A DNA stretch of 64,000 nt from Nymphaea colorata. Its lineage: Eukaryota; Streptophyta; Magnoliopsida; Nymphaeales; Nymphaeaceae. This document shows positions 55,843 through 64,000 of the stretch, piece after piece; position 1 is the stretch's first letter; each line of letters starts with the position of its first letter. Both the position numbers and the translations under genes were made by a program. The stretch lies in contig NC_045146.1 in NCBI RefSeq assembly GCF_008831285.2, forward strand, positions 8,320,972-8,384,971, written 5' to 3'. The notes below the pieces were generated by a model that did not search any database, was not told the origin of the DNA, and worked only from the letters and a program-made list of their open reading frames with translations.

Positions 55843-58800
55843 TGTAATGCTCGTTGGTTCGGCGGGTCGGGTCGAGCTAGGGTCCAGACCCGGAACCGAC
55901 CCCCACTCGCGTAAGGGCCCGACGCGAGGCCCTTCTCCCTCGCCTTTCCCTTCCTTCTTCGTTGTCTCCGGTGGTCTCCTGTGGCAGCGCAGAGGGAGGA
56001 GAGTGACGGTCGGGTGGTGGTGGCTGGAACGGCGACGGCGATGGAGGTGGCAGCGGCGGCGGCGGCTGGGTAAACCCTCTCTCTCTCGTGCAATTTTTCT
56101 TGCTCTACCACTCATGCCCTTTTGTTTGTTTTGCTCTCTGTCGCACGTCCCCTCTTCTTCTCTCTCGCCATTTTCTTTCCCCTCTTTCCGCTGGTTCTCT
56201 ACCGCTCGACCCTCTTCTCACTCACCCGCACTCCCCCGCCTGCTCTTTCTCTCTCTTCTCACCCCACGGCCGTTTTCCCCCTTGACCGAACCCTTCCTCT
56301 CTCTGTCTCTCCTCTCTGTCAGCGTCCCTTTTCTTTGTTTATTTCAGTTTTTTTCCCCCACTACTACCGTGGGTCTTTCCTAGCAACAGAGTTTGTGTTA
56401 AACTTTTTGGGCGTTTGGGGTTGGTTTGCAGTTTAGGGGACGTTTTTCCCCTCTTACCTGCTAGTAGGGTGTGTAGTGAGCAGCGACAGCAAGCAATCTC
56501 GAGCATTGGCACTTGATCGGACGTGTGAAGTGGTTGCTAGAAGGGTTGTAGCAGTTTGGACGCTTGTTTTGGGGTGAGCAATACCTAATCAAGCTCAAAA
56601 TGATGAGTATTTATCTTTTAGAGCATGTATAATTATGGTTTGAGCATGCTAGAGCTTAGAATTGATGATTTTGGGACGCATGTTAGTAATTTTGTTTTTG
56701 GGGGAAACTTAGGATTTGCATTGGAAAGTGATGATTCATGTACTTAATGATCGTTTTAGCATGATGGATTAATTTTCGAAGCTTTAGGGAAGCATGGTAG
56801 AGATTGTGAGGTTGTGGGGAAGATTTAGAACCGTCTTAGGGAGTGTAGCGCAGACTTCGGTAAACAGGTGTATCATGAAGTTATTTAGGGATATATGCGT
56901 ATTGGGATGTGACTTGAGGTTGATGCCTTACTTAAAGAACGTTATTGAGAAAGGATTTAGTGATGGTTTGATTGATGGTTGAAGGCTTTGATTATTCGAG
57001 GCGACGTCAAGACGTAAAGGAGGAGGCCTATTGGAGAGCTTGTTGGTCGACACTACCTATCGATACCCTCTTGAGGCGATGACACGTGCCTCAAGGATTT
57101 TATTTTTGTATCTGTTCGTTTTTTTGTTTGATTGGTGTAGGTATCTAATAGAAACCTTATTCTTGTTTATGTTTGCAGGTGCACCGGGCTCATCCCGTCG
57201 ACCTTGAGTTCGAAGCTTGAGGCATTTTGAAGAATTTGGTGAGCGCGCCACAGGTATGGCGACATTCCAGGCAAATTCCTGCCTGGGGCAATTGTGTGAT
57301 TGGGTGCTCCTAGGATCAAGGGATCCTAGGATTGTGATGTTAATTGATTGACTGTTTTGTGATTGAGTATGTGTATGTTGCTTACATGATATGAATGGGT
57401 TAGAAAGATTATTAGTCATTCGATTTAAAAATGTTACGCATTGGCATGTGCATGCTAGAATTGATATCTGTTTAGGACAGATGAGGTGGGGTATCGAGTC
57501 GAGTGTCTCCTCGACCCCAATTATGCATTAAAAAGCATCATAGAATGATAACTGCATAGGACAGCTACGAGCCAACCGCAGATCGAGACTACTCTCTGTG
57601 GATTGGCTAAGTTTTTCGAAGAGGTGATTGACATGATTGATGTGAGGATTGATGTGATGATTGATATGAATGTGTATGTTGTTGCATATGCATTGCCATG
57701 GGAAATGATGCAAATGGATGTTTTGGAGGGTAGTTGTACCCGTATGGTATGACGGCTAGCAATGACTGTTACTGTATGTATAGACCTCATGTGGAGGTAA
57801 TCGGAGGTGTGGGTGCACTCGGGAAGTGTGCTAACCTCGTGTGCTAGCCAGTCATCTTGTGAATGTGTAACTATAATGATAAGAATGAATAACTAAGAGA
57901 TGAGAGGCCAGTGGGATGTGGCTATGTGTTTGGGAGACGTCCCCCTTGATTGCCACTGGTCTCGCCTGTCAGAGCGCAGGCGGTGCAAGGCCCCAGGGTT
58001 CTGTTGTGTGTTGTGCTTGGAGCGTTGGGCTCCTGCCTTCCCAACCTGGGTGTCCTAGGGAAGGCTGAGTATCTCACCTTGGACTTCACACATCCAGGGA
58101 TGAGTGCTCTACCGCTGCAGCGGGTGAAATAGATCCATACTGTTATGGGCCACCATGGGGGTTGTCTCTCGGCTGTAGGCCGCCTGCGGTGTGCACGTGC
58201 CTGTGTTGCACCCACATGAACTGTTAATGCACTAAAGTTAATGAAAATGCAATGTGTTTGACAGAATGCATGTGACTGACGTATATGTGATTGATATGAA
58301 TGCAAGTGTTATGTTTAAGCATGCTTCGCATGTGACTGATGTTGTGTTAGTGTGGCCATCAAGTGGCTTTTACGTGTCGCACTCAGACGCGACATGACGA
58401 TAGATGGGTTGATATTTGTCCCTTTATTTGAGCCTTACTTGAGAGGGTTTGGCATTTTCGTGGCTTGTTGCCATACTGCGAAGGCTGAGCCTTCAGTTGT
58501 TTTCTTTTTTCAGGTTTTGGCGGACCCGGGGCAACAGGTTGAGCGGATGGCTTCACCCACGTCCTACTGGGGTGGTTTTGGGATTGTCGTTTGTAGTGCC
58601 GGCGCGTCATGTTTTGGTTTTATTAATGTCTTCTTTTTGTTAGGCATCAATGTTATTGATTTTGGGGCATTTTGGTCATGCACATAGATGTGAATTTGTA
58701 TGAAACAAAATGGTTATATTAATGAAAGTTCGCCGCATTGTTTTGAATTGCTTGGCTCATCGTCAATTTGAATTGTTTGGTAGTCACACCTCGATGCTTT

Positions 58801-58855
58801 ATGTTTTGAGAAAAAAAAAATATAGTTTGAGGGTTAAAAAGGTCGGGGCGTGACA
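55843..58855 (+). repeat. 5' LTR of the chromovirus, 3,013 bp
   Basis: Starts TGTAATGCTCGTTGG, identical to the start of the 3' LTR at 63,753, and ends GGGGCGTGACA just before GTTTTGGTATCAGAGCC. The first 0.6 kb is GC-rich with a GGC repeat and CT-rich tracts. Open frames in this interval (up to 194 codons) read LTR sequence and are not genes. Confidence 0.93.
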
Positions 58856-58859
58856 GTTT

Positions 58860-58872
58860 TGGTATCAGAGCC
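58860..58872 (+). other. Primer-binding site, initiator tRNA-Met type
   Basis: TGGTATCAGAGCC, a perfect match to the complement of the 3' end of plant initiator tRNA-Met, beginning five bases past the LTR end. Confidence 0.95.
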
Positions 58873-59092
58873 ATGGCAAACCCCATTATGGATGTGAGTT
58901 AAAGTCTATCTGTGAAGCCGTGTTGCCCAGGTACGCATTTGTTTGATTAGTTGGTTATTGTAGTTTTGATTTTTTCAAGTATAGGTATGTAATGTGATCT
59001 GTGTTTTGAACTTCGTGCTAATGCACGTTGTGATTTGACTTGTGAGTTTGGTATTGGTCGTGATTTGAGAATTAAGGATCTTGTTTGTACAG
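58873..59092 (+). other. Chromovirus leader between PBS and gag
   Basis: Short untranslated leader. The frame is open from a TTG at 59,081, but the first ATG, at 59,093, is taken as the gag start. Confidence 0.7.
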
Positions 59093-60982
59093 ATGGAATA
59101 TCATCGTAGGGGTAAGAAGCGAGCTGGGCCGTCTTCAGAGGCACATAGAGAGCCCAGCCCAACCCATTCTGATGCACATACTCCGCGGGGTGACAGTGCG
59201 TCAGAGCCCCAGTATGCCCAGCTAGGTGGGGGTGCCCAAACCCCACCGAGACAGACTCCGCCATTGGATCTGCAAACTATATTGCTGACCACGTTGCAGA
59301 CGCTGACCACGTTAATGCAGTCTATGGTCGGTAATCAGAGAAGTAACGCATCTCCTTCGGGGGACACAAGTGCTCCAGTTCGGGAGAAGGCAACGACAGT
59401 GTCTTATCAGCAGTTTATGGCAATGCAGCCGCCTATCTTCTCAGGAGGAGGCAGTCATGATAAGGCAAAGGACTGGATTGAAGAGGTTGAACGTATTTTT
59501 GGGCTTCTGAAGGTGCCAGAAGAAGATAGAGTGAACTATGGCTCCTATTTGTTCAAGGGTGATGCCAAGAATTGGTGGCAATCAACTAGTGAGATTCGGT
59601 TCGCAGGCCAAGGGTCAATCTCATGGAAGCAGTTCAGAGATTCCTTCTTCAGCACATACTTTCCGGTGTATGCCAGAGACAAGAAAATGCAAGAGTTTCT
59701 AGATTTGCAGCAGAATCAGTCGAGCTTAGAAGAGTACATTACGAGATATCGGCACTTGGAGGTGTATTGCCCACACCTTTACACTACCGATGAGGCCAGA
59801 GCGGGCAAGTTTGTGCGCGGGCTGCGAGATGGACTACGAAGCAAAGTGTTGACAAGTAGACCTCGTGACTTGGATGAGGCAGTTACAATGGCACGATGCA
59901 TAGAAGAAGATTGGGTGAGGACACAGAAGGATCATCAGAAGAAAGCAGGCCAACATTCACAAGGTGGACGGACACAGGTAAAGCGCCAACACTTTGCGGG
60001 CAGGACAAGGCCTTATGAGAGGCGGGATGACCGAACTTTCAGACGGAACCAGTCAACCCGTAGTGAGGCCACCCAGGGGTCAGTGGCCACTCCAACTTCT
60101 CAGAAGTGCCCCACTTGTTCTCGTGTGCACCCCGGGAAGCCGTGCTATCGGGTGACTGGGGCTTGTTTATACTGCGGAAGTATGGGACACTTCATCAAGG
60201 ATTGCCCGTTGAAGAAAGAACGAGAATTGAAGAAGCCTGAAGCCGGTTCTTCTAGCGCACGACAGACGTCGGGACGTGTCTACGCTACTACTGTGGAGGA
60301 GCTCCAGGCACATGACCTCGTTGAAGGTACTTTACTTGTCAGTTCTCATTTTGCTAGAGTGTTATTTGATGCAGGAGCAACACATTCTTTTATATCTAGT
60401 CGATTTGCTACATCACTCGAAGTGTCGGCTAGAAGAATGCCGTATGTTTTAAAAGTTGTTAGTCCGATGCATGCTCAAGAGTCGTGTCGTGAGTATCTTC
60501 CTGATGTGGACGTGGAAATCCATCAACTTCGCCTACCTGCACAGTTGGTGATCCTCGGTCTCAATGAGTTTGATGTGATTTTGGGTATGGATTGGTTGTA
60601 TGCGCATTATGCCATTATAGATTGCGGGAAGAAGCAGATACAGATGTTGACTAATGAGATGCAGCCTGTGGAATTTCGTGCTCGTAGGGCCAGTCGAACT
60701 GATAAGATATTGGTGTCTGCATTGAAGGCTAAGCAATGGATAGAAAGTGGAAGCGTTGCCTTCTTGGTCAATGTGTTGATCAATGAGGCTGAACGGATGA
60801 TATTGCAGGATGTTGCCGTGGTGAGTGAGTATCCTGATGTGTTTCCTGAGGAATTGTTGAGTTTGCCTCCAACTCGAGAAGTGGAGTTCAAGATAGAGTT
60901 GTTACCAGGGACAACTCCTATTTCTAAGGCACCCTACCGTATGGCACCAGCAGAGTTAGAAGAGTTGAAGAAGCAACTATAG
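59093..60982 (+). CDS. Chromovirus gag-protease and start of RT, ends at premature TAG
   Basis: First 629 codons of the polyprotein. Start is the ATG reading MEYHRRGKKRAG. The capsid-like Retrotrans_gag domain covers about residues 126-270 (KDWIEEVERIFGLL, ...FKGDAKNWW). A CCHC zinc knuckle CLYCGSMGHFIKDC is at 358-371. The aspartic protease active site is FDAGATHSF with the catalytic Asp at 426; the Ala after it is a DAGA variant of the usual D(S/T)GA. The RT domain begins in the last 40 residues (VSEYPDVFPEEL, APYRMAPAELEELKKQL). The TAG at 60,980-60,982 falls within a conserved RT segment and the same frame continues beyond it, so it is a nonsense mutation and not a natural gag end. Role in an intact element: particle protein and maturation protease. 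Confidence 0.93.
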   Translation: MEYHRRGKKRAGPSSEAHREPSPTHSDAHTPRGDSASEPQYAQLGGGAQTPPRQTPPLDLQTILLTTLQTLTTLMQSMVGNQRSNASPSGDTSAPVREKATTVSYQQFMAMQPPIFSGGGSHDKAKDWIEEVERIFGLLKVPEEDRVNYGSYLFKGDAKNWWQSTSEIRFAGQGSISWKQFRDSFFSTYFPVYARDKKMQEFLDLQQNQSSLEEYITRYRHLEVYCPHLYTTDEARAGKFVRGLRDGLRSKVLTSRPRDLDEAVTMARCIEEDWVRTQKDHQKKAGQHSQGGRTQVKRQHFAGRTRPYERRDDRTFRRNQSTRSEATQGSVATPTSQKCPTCSRVHPGKPCYRVTGACLYCGSMGHFIKDCPLKKERELKKPEAGSSSARQTSGRVYATTVEELQAHDLVEGTLLVSSHFARVLFDAGATHSFISSRFATSLEVSARRMPYVLKVVSPMHAQESCREYLPDVDVEIHQLRLPAQLVILGLNEFDVILGMDWLYAHYAIIDCGKKQIQMLTNEMQPVEFRARRASRTDKILVSALKAKQWIESGSVAFLVNVLINEAERMILQDVAVVSEYPDVFPEELLSLPPTREVEFKIELLPGTTPISKAPYRMAPAELEELKKQL

Positions 60983-63238
60983 GAGCTCTTAGATAAGGGC
61001 TTCATCCGACCTAGCGTGTCTCCTTGGGGAGCACCTGTACTGTTTGTGAAAAAGAAAGATGGGACTATGCGCTTGTGTATAGATTATCGTATGTTGAATC
61101 AAGTCACCATCAAGAATAAGTATCCGCTTCCAAGAATTGAAGACTTGTTTGATCAGCTTAAGAATGCAAAGGTTTTCTCTAAGATCGATCTGAGGACAGG
61201 CTACCATCAACTATTGATACGGGAGGAAGATGTTTCTAAGACTGCCTTTCGAACTAGGTATGGACATTATGAATTCAGGGTCATGCCTTTTGGGTTGACT
61301 AATGCTCCCGCAGCGTTCATGGACCTCATGAATCGGGTTTTCCAAGAGTTCTTGGATTGTTTTGTTATTGTGTTTGTTGATGATATTTTGGTGTACTCAG
61401 AGAGTGAAGCAGAGCACAGAGACCACTTGAGAAGTGTGTTGGGTCTTTTGCGCAAGCATAAGCTTTATGCCAAATACTCCAAATGTGAATTTTGGCTAGA
61501 GAAGGTAAACTTTTTGGGTCATGTGATCTCGAAAGATGGAGTATCCATCGATCCGGCTAAGGTGTCAGCTGTCCAGGACTGGAGAACACCTTGCAGTGTA
61601 ACTGAGGTTAGAAGCTTTTTGGGATTGGCAGGATACTATCGCAGGTTCATACAAGACTTTTCGAAAATAGCTACGCCCATTACTAAGCTATTGAGAAAAG
61701 GGATGAAGTTTGTGTGGAATGAAGATTGTGAGAAGAGTTTTCAAACTCTAAAGGACAAGCTTACTTCTGCCCCTATTCTGACGCTTCCATCAGGTCATTC
61801 CAGTTTTGTGGTGTACACTGATGCTTCGGGGATCGGTTATGGTTGTGTGTTGATGCAGCATGGCCGTGTAGTGGCTTATGCATCAAGACAGTTGAAGACC
61901 CATGAGCAGCACTATCCCACTCATGATTTGGAATTGGGAGCAGTCGTGTTCGCATTGAAGATGTGGAGACACTATCTTTATGGTGCAACATTCGAGGTGT
62001 TTACAGATCACAAGTCCCTGAAGTATATATCCTCACAAAGGGATCTCAACTTGAAGCAAAGAAGATGGATGGAATATTTAAAGGATTATGATTTCACCAT
62101 ATCGTATCATCCAGGCAAGGCGAATGTGGTGGCAGATGCGTTGAGCAGGCATGCCAAGGCGACAATGTGCAGTATATTGACTCGTTCTTGGACATTATTG
62201 CAAGATGTGATAGCTTGGCAGCCTTGCATTTGTGATGAGCACAAGGCAACGATGACGGCCTTGATTCGGCGTCCTTTGATGGAAGAACTTGTAATGAAAC
62301 AAAAGGAAGATCCAGAGTTTGCTAAGAACATGGAAGCAAGCCAGAAGAACGATTCTCTTTGGCATCAAGATGAAGATGGTTCATTGCGTTTTCGACAGAG
62401 ATTATGGGTTCCTAGAGATGAAGGGGTGAAGCGTCTGTTGCTTGATGATGCTCACAAATTTAAGTTTTCTATTCACCCGGGCAGTACAAAGATGTTTCAA
62501 GATTTGAGAAGAAATTTTTGGTGGCCTGGAATGAAGCGTGAAATTGCAGAATATGTGGCAAAGTGCTTGATTTGCCAACAGGTAAAAGCAGAGCATCAGC
62601 GGCCAGGAGGCTTGTTGCAAAGAATCGATATTCCAGTGTGGAAATGGGAAGACATTACGATGGATTTTGTGGTTGGGTTGCCTCGTACCAAAAGACAACA
62701 GAATGCCATATGGGTGATTGTTGATCGACTTACGAAGTCCGCCCACTTTCTGCCAATCAGAATCAGTCAATCATTAGAAAGTCTCGCAGAGTTGTATATT
62801 GGCGAGATAGTGAGATTGCATGGAGTGCCAAAGTCTATCATTTCGGATCGAGATCCGCGTTTTACCTCTAGGTTTTGGGGGCAATTACAGAGGGCTTTGG
62901 GTACCAAGCTTAAGATGAGCACAGCATTTCATCCCCAAACTGATGGGCAATCAGAGAGGACTATTCAGACCTTAGAAGACATGTTGCGTGCATGTGTCTT
63001 AGAGTGGAAAAGAGAATGGGACAAACATGTGAAACTGGCAGAATTTGCTTACAATAACAGTTACCACTCTAGTATTGGGATGGCACCTTTTGAGGCTTTG
63101 TATGGAAGACCGTGCAGATCGCCAACTTGTTGGGCCGAATTGGGTGATGGTAAGATCGAAAGCCCTTTAATTTTGCAACACTACACCGACCAAGTGGAAT
63201 TGATAAGAAAGAAGTTGTTGACTGCTCAGAGTAGATAG
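60983..63238 (+). CDS. Chromovirus RT, RNase H and integrase, ends at premature TAG
   Basis: Same frame as gag, codons 631-1381. It resumes [19 protein letters not shown]. The RT catalytic box is FVDD at residues 761-764. RNase H has YTDASG with the Asp at 910 and FTDHKSLKY. Integrase has an HHCC finger (His near 1124-1128, Cys 1158 and 1161). Its DDE triad is D1191 (MDFVVGLP), D1252 (ISDRDPRF) and E1288 (TDGQSERT), with the proper 35-residue D-E spacing. All catalytic residues are present. The TAG at 63,236-63,238 again lies inside a conserved stretch (AQSR before, KSYVDIRRRELAFEVGDHVF after), so it is a second nonsense mutation. No ATG initiates this part; it would have been translated only as part of the full polyprotein. 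Confidence 0.93.
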   Translation, partial: ELLDKGFIRPSVSPWGAPVLFVKKKDGTMRLCIDYRMLNQVTIKNKYPLPRIEDLFDQLKNAKVFSKIDLRTGYHQLLIREEDVSKTAFRTRYGHYEFRVMPFGLTNAPAAFMDLMNRVFQEFLDCFVIVFVDDILVYSESEAEHRDHLRSVLGLLRKHKLYAKYSKCEFWLEKVNFLGHVISKDGVSIDPAKVSAVQDWRTPCSVTEVRSFLGLAGYYRRFIQDFSKIATPITKLLRKGMKFVWNEDCEKSFQTLKDKLTSAPILTLPSGHSSFVVYTDASGIGYGCVLMQHGRVVAYASRQLKTHEQHYPTHDLELGAVVFALKMWRHYLYGATFEVFTDHKSLKYISSQRDLNLKQRRWMEYLKDYDFTISYHPGKANVVADALSRHAKATMCSILTRSWTLLQDVIAWQPCICDEHKATMTALIRRPLMEELVMKQKEDPEFAKNMEASQKNDSLWHQDEDGSLRFRQRLWVPRDEGVKRLLLDDAHKFKFSIHPGSTKMFQDLRRNFWWPGMKREIAEYVAKCLICQQVKAEHQRPGGLLQRIDIPVWKWEDITMDFVVGLPRTKRQQNAIWVIVDRLTKSAHFLPIRISQSLESLAELYIGEIVRLHGVPKSIISDRDPRFTSRFWGQLQRALGTKLKMSTAFHPQTDGQSERTIQTLEDMLRACVLEWKREWDKHVKLAEFAYNNSYHSSIGMAPFEALYGRPCRSPTCWAELGDGKIESPLILQHYTDQVELIRKKLLTAQSR

Positions 63239-63703
63239 AAAAGTTATGTTGACATTCGTCGTAGAGAATTGGCTTTTGAGGTGGGTGATCATGTGTTTTT
63301 AAAGATTTCTCCTACAAAAGGTGTTTTTTGCTTTGGTCCGAAGGGAAAATTGAGCCCGAGGTTCGTAGGACCTTTTGAGATATTAGAGAAGATTGGAGAG
63401 GTGGCATACAGATTGGCGTTACCACCAGATTTGAGTCATGTTCATGACGTTTTCCATGTTTCCATGCTTCGAAAATACGTACCCGACCCGACATATGTGA
63501 TTGATTTTCAAGGTATTCTAGTACAAGATGATTTGACAATGGAAGAACAGCCCATTAGAATTGTGGATCATCGAGAGCAAGTGCTTCGCACTAAGAGGAT
63601 TCCTTTAGTGAAAGTGGAATGGCAGTACCATGGGTTGAAGGAGAGTACATGGGAGCATGAGGAGGACATGCGGAAGAGATATCCGCACTTGTTCTTGCAT
63701 TGA
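63239..63703 (+). CDS. Chromovirus integrase C-terminus and chromodomain
   Basis: Last part of the same frame (codons 1383-1536), ending in TGA at 63,701. It contains the integrase GPY/F-type module (KLSPRFVGPFEILEKIGEVAY) and, at about residues 1495-1536, a chromodomain reading RIPLVKVEWQYHGLKEST then WEHEEDMRKRYPHLF. Chromodomains of this type are known to guide chromovirus integration to chromatin marks. Separated from the rest only by the TAG at 63,236. Confidence 0.92.
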   Translation, partial: KSYVDIRRRELAFEVGDHVFLKISPTKGVFCFGPKGKLSPRFVGPFEILEKIGEVAYRLALPPDLSHVHDVFHVSMLRKYVPDPTYVIDFQGILVQDDLTMEEQPIRIVDHREQVLRTKRIPLVKVEWQYHGLKESTWEHEEDMRKRYPHLFLH

Positions 63704-63740
63704 GGTATGAGCTAAATTTCAAGGACGAAATTTTCTTTTT

Positions 63741-63752
63741 AGGAGGGTAGGA
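63741..63752 (+). other. Polypurine tract of the chromovirus
   Basis: AGGAGGGTAGGA immediately before the TG of the 3' LTR; a 12-base block with one T, in the expected position for plus-strand priming. Confidence 0.88.
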
Positions 63753-64000
63753 TGTAATGCTCGTTGGTTCGGCGGGTCGGGTCGAGCTAGGGTCCAGACC
63801 CGGAACCGACCCCCACTCGCGTAAGGGCCCGACGCGAGGCCCTTCTCCCTCGCCTTTCCCTTCCTTCTTCGTTGTCTCAGGTGGTCTCCTGTGGCAGCGC
63901 AGAGGGAGGAGAGTGACGGTCGGGTGGTGGTGGCTGGAACGGCGACGGCGACGGAGGTGGCAGCGGCGGCGGCGGCGGCGGCTGGGTAAACCCTCTCTCT
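63753..64000 (+). repeat. 3' LTR of the chromovirus, truncated by window end
   Basis: Matches 55,843-56,084 with two substitutions and six extra bases (GGC repeat). If full length it should end near 66,771, outside the window. Confidence 0.95.

Larger units (their letters stand above)
55843..64000 (+). mobile_element. Tekay-type chromovirus (Ty3/gypsy), 3' LTR truncated by window end
   Basis: Young, nearly complete element: 5' LTR, PBS, one gag-pol frame, polypurine tract and the first 248 bp of the 3' LTR. Domain order gag, CCHC knuckle, protease, RT, RNase H, integrase, C-terminal chromodomain defines a chromovirus. LTR length of about 3.0 kb, the initiator tRNA-Met PBS two to four bases after the LTR and the sequence type fit the Tekay/Del clade. 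The two LTRs differ at two bases and one 6-bp GGC-repeat indel over about 242 bp. It is inserted in CACTA-like repeat DNA. The five bases before the LTR are ATGCC; the matching duplication lies outside the window. Confidence 0.95.

Noticed and set aside
55799-58687. Open frames of up to 194 codons on both strands
   Set aside because: They lie in the 3-kb 5' LTR of the chromovirus. GC- and CT-rich LTR sequence keeps frames open; the start of the same sequence recurs at the 3' LTR, and no domain is seen.

Overview
This window looks like nuclear DNA of a seed plant, most likely an angiosperm with a large, transposon-rich genome. The evidence is AT-rich intergenic DNA, GT-AG introns, many (TA)n/(CT)n/(GT)n microsatellites, P-type and PLS-type pentatricopeptide (PPR) proteins, and fragments of nearly every major plant transposon class. 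There are no bacterial operons, CRISPR arrays or recognisable rRNA/tRNA genes.

Only one host gene looks intact. It is a PPR596-like (At1g80270-type) organellar PPR protein on the minus strand, spliced from three exons (36,086-36,052, 35,611-35,017 and 26,573-25,326) into about 625 residues. Its second intron is about 8.4 kb and carries a broken hAT transposase, a tandemly amplified TRIM-like retroelement, a short GTACC-rich MITE and AT-rich foldback DNA. About 1.1 kb upstream, in divergent orientation, lies a decayed PLS-type PPR pseudogene (37.16-37.74 kb).

Layout. 0-10.3 kb: tandem arrays and CACTA (En/Spm) debris, with a TNPA/Transposase_24-like fragment on plus (3.7-4.8 kb), a TNP2/DUF4216 fragment on minus (9.5-10.2 kb), inverted repeat arms at 1.74-2.05 and 6.11-6.43 kb, and a ~161-bp array. 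10.4-12.4 kb: decayed LINE reverse transcriptase on minus. 12.98-13.30 kb: hAT-type MITE with 8-bp target duplication. 15-20 kb: a GC-richer island with an IQD-like gene fragment and a 60-bp minisatellite. 20.1-23.2 kb: a block bracketed by CTCGA/ACGAG-rich repeats. 25.3-36.1 kb: the PPR gene. 37-44 kb: PPR pseudogene and mostly unassigned AT-rich DNA. 44.8-55.8 kb: more CACTA-like terminal repeats around a decayed Tat/Ogre-clade Ty3/gypsy pol on minus (50.4-52.95 kb). 55,843 to window end: a young Tekay-type chromovirus with 3.0-kb LTRs and a complete gag-PR-RT-RH-INT-chromodomain frame broken by two TAG codons; its 3' LTR runs off the window.

Most of the window is nested, mutually related repeats. 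The most unusual observations are the tandem TRIM array inside a host intron, the same multi-block repeat in opposite orientations about 46 kb apart (7.56-9.13 and 54.4-55.1 kb), and the nearly intact chromovirus with just two nonsense codons. I did not find a clearly new biological system. All homology calls were made by eye from motif recognition, without database searches.
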